NCBI GenBank assembly: GCA_964655775.1 | Contig: CAZZNQ010000090.1 | Span: forward strand, 1 to 15,953 | DNA: 15,953 bases | Direction of reading: 5' to 3' | Origin: CAZZNQ01 sp964655775 | GTDB lineage: Bacteria; Planctomycetota; Brocadiia; SM23-32 | Shown: positions 7,043 to 11,338 of the stretch, in pieces | Layout of the letters: each line of letters opens with the position of its first letter | How positions within the stretch are numbered: the stretch's first letter is position 1 | Notes under the pieces: model-generated | The model's input: the letters and a program-made list of their open reading frames with translations, nothing else | Database searches by the model: none | Told to the model about the DNA's origin: nothing | Position numbers and translations under genes: made by a program

Positions 7043-7904
7043 GGTCCGGCGAGACGCCGGACCTACCCATAGGATGCGGGTTCAACCCCTCTCGGGTAGG
7101 CGCGGCGTCCCCGCCGCGCAGGTTCGCGCAGCGCAGTGCCCGGTCCGGCGAGACGCCGGACCTACCAATAGGGTGTGTTTGCGAGACGCTGGACCTACCC
7201 ATAGGGTCTGTTTGCGAGACGCCGGACCCACCCACTGGAGAACCGCCGCCGGATGTGTCATTCGCTCCATCCATCCCACCGGTAGGCGCGGCGTCCTCGC
7301 CGCGCAAGTTCGCGCCGCGCAGGGCCCGGTCCGCGCAGCGTCCGGTCCGCCGAGACGGCGGACCTACCCATAGGGTCTGTTTGCGAGACGCCGGATCTGT
7401 CACCCGAACCATCCATCCCACCGGGTAGGCGCGGCGTCCCGGCCGCATCACCGGGTAGGCGCGGCGTCCCCGCCGCGCAGATTCGCGCAGCACAACGCCG
7501 GTCCGGCGAGACGCCGGACCTACCCAGTGGAGAACCGCCGCCGGACCTACCCAGTGGAGAACCGACGCCGGACGTGTTACCCGAGCCATCCGTCCCACCG
7601 GGTAGGCGCGGCGTCCCCGCCGCGCAGGTTCGCGCCGCACAGCGCCCGGTCCGGCGAGACGCCGGACCTACCCATAGGGTCTGTTTGCGAGACGCCGGAT
7701 CTACCCATTGGAAAACCGCCGCCGGATCTGTTACCCGATCCATCCATCCCACCGGTAGGCGCGGCGTCCCCGCCGCGCAGGTTCGCGCAGCGCAGGGCCC
7801 GGTCCGCCGAGACGGCGGACCTACCCATAGGGTCTGTTTGCGAGACGCCGGATCTGTTACCCGAACCATCCATCCCACCGGTAGGCGCGGCGTCCCCGCC
7901 GCGC
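7043..7904. repeat. Right REP array (GTAG-headed palindromes in both orientations)
   Basis: Plus-oriented GGTAGG heads stand at 7095, 7281, 7454, 7601, 7754 and 7880, with stems GCGCGGCG/CGCCGCGC and loop TCCC or TCCT. A truncated copy starts at 7424. Minus-oriented units start at 7043, 7142, 7344, 7500, 7648 and 7801, all with loop AGA; those at 7344 and 7801 have the GTCCGCCG stem and the others GTCCGGCG. Plus and minus units alternate, forming BIME-like pairs within composite units of about 150 bp that also share spacer text such as TAGGGTCTGTTTGCGAGACG. No plausible gene lies within; Arg/Gly/Pro-rich open frames here come from the repeats. Confidence 0.9.
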
Positions 7905-7915
7905 AAGTTCCTCAT

Positions 7916-7982
7916 CTATTCACTCTGATGACACCATCGATTCCACGTATGACAGTAGCGCGACGGATCGTCGACCAGCCCC
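7916..7982 (-). pseudogene. Duplicated 3' end of the RAYT gene
   Basis: This stretch aligns without gaps to 6547-6613, the last 67 bp of the RAYT gene, including its TAG stop. The match continues leftward through the adjoining REP unit, so 7880-7982 equals 6511-6613 over 103 bp with four transitions. One of them changes the penultimate aromatic Tyr codon to Cys. The copy ends exactly in CCAGCCCC, where the sequence switches to a copy of the nadB end. It cannot encode a functional transposase. Confidence 0.88.
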
Positions 7983-8035
7983 AACTGGCGCCGCCACATC
8001 ATCATCGCCAATACCGGCGAAGAATAGCTGTGAGG
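7975..8035 (+). pseudogene. Duplicated 3' end of nadB
   Basis: This 61-bp segment matches the end of nadB at 5953-6013 with two differences (8012 C to T, 8026 G to A). The second turns the penultimate Trp codon TGG into TAG. The first eight bases, CCAGCCCC, are shared with the RAYT fragment on its left. It has no start and only about 17 codons, so it is a sequence scar. With the true nadB end it brackets the whole REP/RAYT island. Confidence 0.9.
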
Positions 8036-8049
8036 CGCGGGCGGCCCTC

Positions 8050-8328
8050 TCAGAACAGCCTCGGGTCAACTTCGAGGACATGGGAATGGAGCGTCCGGCG
8101 AAGGTCGTCGATCCGGTAAGGCTCCAGTTCTTCGAACGCGATATAGAAGACCACGCATACCTTGCCCTTGCCGATCACTTCGCGCTGATGGCGCGTGGAC
8201 TGGTACGACTCCCTCAGGAACGCGAAGTCCACCGGTACGCGCACCTCGCTATGCCGCATCGGGGGTGCGCCGGTTAGATCGATTAGCCAGAATCCGAGCG
8301 TGCCGTCCTCGCCCTTGGCGAACCACAC
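8050..8328 (-). CDS. Unknown small protein, frame continuous with the gene upstream except for one TAA
   Basis: I do not recognise this 92-residue protein. It uses GTG at 8326-8328 and has protein-like composition (GTLGFWLIDLTG, VRVPVDFAFLRES, GKVCVVFYIAFEELEPY), with no signal peptide or clear membrane helix. The same frame stays open upstream to 8448 and still looks like coding sequence (NPVHSSDELLAVLIARNLSD, GVWQRVLQKAEQTGYVWF). It is then interrupted by the TAA at 8449-8451 that ends the next gene upstream. The real protein may therefore be about 132 residues with a non-standard start, or the C-terminal half of a gene broken by the stop. No good ribosome site precedes GTG 8328. It is the last of three genes on this strand. 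Confidence 0.5.
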   Translation of the reverse strand: MWFAKGEDGTLGFWLIDLTGAPPMRHSEVRVPVDFAFLRESYQSTRHQREVIGKGKVCVVFYIAFEELEPYRIDDLRRTLHSHVLEVDPRLF

Positions 8329-8448
8329 GTAACCGGTCTGTTCGGCTTTCTGTAGAACTCTCTGCCAGACTCCGTCGTCATCCGACAGGTTCCGTGCGAT
8401 CAGAACGGCCAGAAGCTCGTCCGACGAGTGAACGGGGTTCAGTCTTAG

Positions 8449-8676
8449 TTACAGTTCTATAGGGGTCGCCAGGCCGGCGGGGACACTCGCGCTAGCCAAC
8501 TGGTCCCCCGAATCCACCTGGGCCCCGCTGGGACTCATGCTGGGTTCGTGTCCTGAGCTCAGCAGGATGGCGCCGGCTACTGCTACGACCAGTGCTATTG
8601 CACCTACTACCATCAGTGCCAGCAGCAGGCGGCCACTCTCGCCGCGCGCCTCGTTCTGTGTACGCTTGCTGCTCAT
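8449..8676 (-). CDS. Small single-pass membrane protein of unknown function
   Basis: This 75-residue protein has a short basic cytoplasmic N-terminus (MSSKRTQNEARGESGR), one strong membrane helix at about residues 17-40 rich in Ala, Val and Leu, and a Ser/Pro/Gly-rich outer tail of about 35 residues. No family is recognised. It begins 31 bp after the FGE-like gene ends, so cotranscription is likely. The ribosome site is weak. Its frame continues past the TAA at 8449 into a further 132 codons of coding-like sequence, so it may be the N-terminal anchor of a longer protein split by that stop. Confidence 0.5.
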   Translation of the reverse strand: MSSKRTQNEARGESGRLLLALMVVGAIALVVAVAGAILLSSGHEPSMSPSGAQVDSGDQLASASVPAGLATPIEL

Positions 8677-8707
8677 TCTGACGCTCGCCGTTCTGAGTAC
8701 TGTTCCA

Positions 8708-10144
8708 TCACTTGCCGACCTCCCGCACCAACCTTAGGCCGGTGTTCCAACTGCTCTCGGTCGGATCTGCGAAGGAACGGCTTGCGGAGCGGCACCACTG
8801 CGGTTTGTAGTCGTATGCGCCTCCGCGCCTTGACCGTGGCGCGGAACTCTCGGCATCTGCGGCTTCGAATTCTGCTCCTCCGTAACGGCGTTCGTACACC
8901 GAGGCCGTCCGTTCCTGTACGTTCCCGTGCATATCGTGAAGCCCCCAGGCATTCGCCTTCCTGAGTCCTACGGCGCGCGGGGTCTCGCCGCTGTTGCCCG
9001 AATACCATGCGTAGTCGCCAATGTCTTCGCCGTCGAGATCATCACCGAAGTGGAACCGGGTCGCCGTGCCGGCACGGCAGGCATGTTCCCACTCGGCCTC
9101 CGTCGGCAGGCGGAACGGCGCGCCGCGCACGCGAGCGTTCAGCCTGTCGATGAACTCCATGCACTGCTGTTGCGAGACGTTCTCCACCGGATTCGCCAAG
9201 CTTTCGTGGTGGGACGGGTTAGCTTCCATCACGGCCATCCACTGCTCCTGTGTGACCTCGAAGACGCCGACATAGAGCGCCTCGGAGACGCGCACGGTAT
9301 GGTGGACCTCGTCCACTGAACGCCCCTGCTCCCCAAGAGGGCTTCCCATCTCGAACTCACCGGCAGGCACCAGTGCCATCCGCATCGTGATCCCGTCGGC
9401 GATCTGCACGTCCTGTAGAACGGCGACACCCAGACTCTCCCCGGTTTCCTCCTGCAGCTTCCGCGCTTCGCTCTCATCGAACGGCCAGTTGCGTGCTGGT
9501 CGCGCTCCGTCGCCGGCCGGAGCAAGAGCATGTTCGGCCTGGAGGTAGTTGAACCACTCCTGCGCACGCAGCCGCGCCGTGCCGATTGCGTCCATGCCGT
9601 GGGACGAGGCCAACTCCAGCCCCCAGTCATGTCCGGAGATCTCTTGCAGCGCCCAGACGGCATAGTGTTCGGGGCACATCCGCTGCGGATCCACCCAGCG
9701 CATGAGCACTTGCGGCCATCCCACTGGGTGAACGTAGCTGAGTTGGAGGCACACGCCTAGCGCGAGCTCGTCGTGATTGGTCGTGCGCGCAATCGCAATC
9801 AGGTCGCGTCGGAACTCGGGAATCCTTTCGTCCGCATCCAGTTGGCCCAGAATCCCCAGGGCGGCCTCGGCGTAGGCGTCGCTCATGTCGGCGGCGTGTC
9901 GGAGTGCGCGGCTGATCTGTTCATCGCTCCAGTCGCCCTCGGTCAGCAACTCCCGCACGTCGCCCAATGAGCGGGCTCCGGGGTCGGCGAGAAGCGCGTC
10001 CAGGCGCGCGGCGAGTGCGTTGTTGTTGGGACTGGATTCCTCCGGCTGAACGCGGGCGGCGTTTACACGGCTTCCCCAGACGCAGCAGACCAGAAACGCG
10101 ACCAAACCCACCCACAGGACCCGTGAACTAGATGATGAACCCAT
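8708..10144 (-). CDS. Secreted FGE/SUMF1-fold protein, probably not an active formylglycine-generating enzyme
   Basis: This 478-residue protein starts with an export signal (basic-poor Ser stretch, hydrophobic core VLWVGLVAFLVCCVWG, likely cut near VNA-A). Residues about 35-210 form an unrecognised, probably helical domain. Residues about 255-478 match the FGE-sulfatase (SUMF1, C-type-lectin-like) fold: LVPAGEFEMGSP, VTQEQWMAVM, FRLPTEAEWEHACRAGT, AWGLHDMHGNVQE, RRGGAYDYKPQWCRSASR and NTGLRLV. In true FGE the RGG segment carries two catalytic Cys; here the first is Tyr and only C451 remains, and the usual GNVWEW is GNVQER. A binding or structural role outside the cytoplasm is more likely than sulfatase activation. 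The start at 10144 was chosen over 10174 because of the ribosome site at 10151-10156. Confidence 0.85.
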   Translation of the reverse strand: MGSSSSSRVLWVGLVAFLVCCVWGSRVNAARVQPEESSPNNNALAARLDALLADPGARSLGDVRELLTEGDWSDEQISRALRHAADMSDAYAEAALGILGQLDADERIPEFRRDLIAIARTTNHDELALGVCLQLSYVHPVGWPQVLMRWVDPQRMCPEHYAVWALQEISGHDWGLELASSHGMDAIGTARLRAQEWFNYLQAEHALAPAGDGARPARNWPFDESEARKLQEETGESLGVAVLQDVQIADGITMRMALVPAGEFEMGSPLGEQGRSVDEVHHTVRVSEALYVGVFEVTQEQWMAVMEANPSHHESLANPVENVSQQQCMEFIDRLNARVRGAPFRLPTEAEWEHACRAGTATRFHFGDDLDGEDIGDYAWYSGNSGETPRAVGLRKANAWGLHDMHGNVQERTASVYERRYGGAEFEAADAESSAPRSRRGGAYDYKPQWCRSASRSFADPTESSWNTGLRLVREVGK

Positions 10145-10150
10145 GTTAGT

Positions 10151-10156
10151 TCCTCC
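10151..10156 (-). promoter_or_regulatory. Ribosome binding site fixing the start of the FGE-like gene
   Basis: On the minus strand GGAGGA stands 6 nt before ATG 10142-10144. No such site precedes the longer start at 10174, and the signal peptide begins right after the chosen Met. Confidence 0.75.
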
Positions 10157-10417
10157 ACACCGACAGCGCCCCACGGCATTCTAACACTCCGTCGCGGTTC
10201 GTGCCCCGGATACTGGTCTCATGATCTTCCTCCAAAACCCGCACAGCGCACCGGATTCTACCGCATTTCTTGGTTTTCTGACACCCTTTGCAGTCCCGGG
10301 CGACATGCTGGCTATCCGATTCCGGCGTAGATGCATCTCTGCCTATCGACACCCCTTTAGACGCGGAAACGACCGCCCATCGCGGCCCATAAGGGGACAC
10401 GGAGGCCCACAACGGAC

Positions 10418-10438
10418 ACGCGTTCCGGAAGAACGCGT
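10418..10438. repeat. Perfect 8-bp hairpin
   Basis: ACGCGTTC, loop CGGAA, GAACGCGT. It is followed immediately by a -10-like TACAATGG at 10438-10445. It could be an operator-like palindrome or the first of the structured elements to its right. Confidence 0.6.
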
Positions 10439-10472
10439 ACAATGGTCCCGCGCGCGAGCAGGCTATCGGAGT

Positions 10473-10490
10473 GCGGCGCCTTGGCGCCGC
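10473..10490. repeat. GC-rich hairpin that can also pair with 10621-10638
   Basis: GCGGCGC, loop CTTG, GCGCCGC forms a local hairpin. The same segment, extended to 10493, can instead pair with 10621-10638 through 18 base pairs (one G-U, one bulged C). Confidence 0.6.
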
Positions 10491-10514
10491 TTTCGTTCCC
10501 CGTCCCGGCGGCTG

Positions 10515-10559
10515 CCTGTCGCTCTGCGACAGGATCGCATTGGTGCGGTGCACCAATGC
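10515..10559. repeat. 45-bp double-hairpin repeat, copy 1
   Basis: Hairpin A is CCTGTCGC, loop TCT, GCGACAGG (10515-10533). After a 3-nt linker, hairpin B is GCATTGGTGC, loop GGT, GCACCAATGC (10537-10559). Both stems are perfect. Compared with copy 2, all eight differences are in loops, the linker or one compensated pair. Confidence 0.88.
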
Positions 10560-10597
10560 CCGAGGTGCAGAAGCAAAAGGGCGCCGGACGAACGGGG

Positions 10598-10613
10598 GCG
10601 AAGCAAGCTTCGC
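10598..10613. repeat. Small hairpin between the two double-hairpin repeats
   Basis: GCGAAG, loop CAAG, CTTCGC. The palindrome can close by one further pair (GCGAAGC AA GCTTCGC). Confidence 0.55.
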
Positions 10614-10636
10614 AGACGGCAAAGCGGTGCCAAGCG

Positions 10637-10681
10637 CCTGTCGCGGTGCGACAGGATGGCATTGGCGCTCGGCGCCAATGC
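10637..10681. repeat. 45-bp double-hairpin repeat, copy 2
   Basis: Hairpin A is CCTGTCGC, loop GGT, GCGACAGG (10637-10655). Hairpin B is GCATTGGCGC, loop TCG, GCGCCAATGC (10659-10681). The T-A pair of copy 1 (10544/10552) is replaced by C-G here (10666/10674), so pairing is kept. Confidence 0.88.
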
Positions 10682-10936
10682 AGGCCGAATGCGTTCGAGC
10701 AGGCGCGCAAGAAGAACGACGGCGCCCGCGGCAGCCGTGAGCTCGCGATGCGGGCGGTCCCTCTGCAGGCCAATCCGACGCGGTGGCCTGGTGGAAGGGC
10801 CAAGCGTGGCGGAGCCGAACGCATTCATGGTGGGGCGGTAACAGCCGTGACGCCCTAATGAATATAGAGGGTGCAGCGCAATGACAGGACCGAAGGGCCG
10901 GACGAGGACGACGGGCCCGAAGCGTTGGCGTCCCGT

Positions 10937-10957
10937 GGACGGCCGGGAGGGCCGTCC
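10937..10957. repeat. Perfect 8-bp hairpin
   Basis: GGACGGCC, loop GGGAG, GGCCGTCC. It has no T-tract and does not resemble a classical terminator. Confidence 0.5.
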
Positions 10958-10986
10958 TGCCGGACGCCGAACGTCCCTTCGTGTCC

Positions 10987-11021
10987 GCCGGCTGTCCGCC
11001 GTCGGACGCCGGCTGTCCGCC
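10987..11021. repeat. 14-bp direct repeat at 21-bp spacing
   Basis: GCCGGCTGTCCGCC occurs at 10987-11000 and again at 11008-11021. The spacer contains TCGGACG, which is partly complementary to the repeats. The function is unknown; two turns of helix between copies would suit paired binding sites, but this is only inference. Confidence 0.5.
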
Positions 11022-11051
11022 TTGCGAGCATCCGACGACCGCCCGTTGGCC

Positions 11052-11073
11052 GGCCGCCGTCCGGGCGGCGGCC
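11052..11073. repeat. Perfect 8-bp GC-rich hairpin
   Basis: GGCCGCCG, loop TCCGGG, CGGCGGCC, about 265 bp upstream of the DUF4091 gene. Confidence 0.5.
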
Positions 11074-11338
11074 TGGCGGGAGTTCCCCTGATGCGGGGCT
11101 GCTGCACGGCCTGCCCGCTGCCGACCGCGCACGTCGATTAGCGTTCGGCAGGGCAGCCACCCGGAAACGGGCCCCGCTGCGAAACGAACCCATTTTGTCA
11201 GAAGATGTTGGAGAACAGCCACATCCGATTCGCATCCGAACTCCGAAAACGTCCCGTTCACTCGCGAGACGCCGCGTCGCGCGTATAGAATGGGACGCTT
11301 CGGCCCAACTATTGTGAGGACGAGCGGAGGAACGGAAC

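Larger units (their letters stand above)
10145..11338. other. Long divergent intergenic region rich in hairpins, no convincing gene
   Basis: This 1194-bp gap separates the FGE-like gene (leftward) from the DUF4091 gene (rightward). The open frames crossing it on both strands are Arg/Pro/Gly-rich, overlap each other and lack ribosome sites; several are translations of palindromes. Between 10418 and 10681 there are at least seven perfect hairpins, and two more lie at 10937-10957 and 11052-11073. Candidate -10-like elements are TACAATGG at 10438, TATAGAATGG at 11284 on the plus strand, and TAGAAT at 10178-10183 on the minus strand; none has a good -35. The flanks 10200-10410 and 11080-11280 show nothing recognisable. 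Confidence 0.7.

Noticed and set aside
7008..7878. Several overlapping 110-210-codon frames on both strands in the right REP array
   Set aside because: All consist of recurring peptides from the GGTAGG hairpin units in different frames, with no ribosome site and no recognisable fold.
6204..7904. CRISPR array
   Set aside because: The repeats are palindromes in alternating orientation, spacing is about 150 bp with repeated spacers, and no cas gene is present.
8080..8462. Plus-strand frames opposite the unknown gene at 8050-8448
   Set aside because: The minus-strand product has a far more protein-like composition and fits the strand of its neighbours.
10937..11073. Rho-independent terminators
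   Set aside because: The hairpins have no following T-tract and lie in a divergent region where neither flanking gene ends.
10463..11107. Minus-strand 214-codon frame in the intergenic hairpin region, and plus-strand frame 10221-10841
   Set aside because: They are Arg/Pro-rich, cross the palindromes, lack ribosome sites and conflict with each other.
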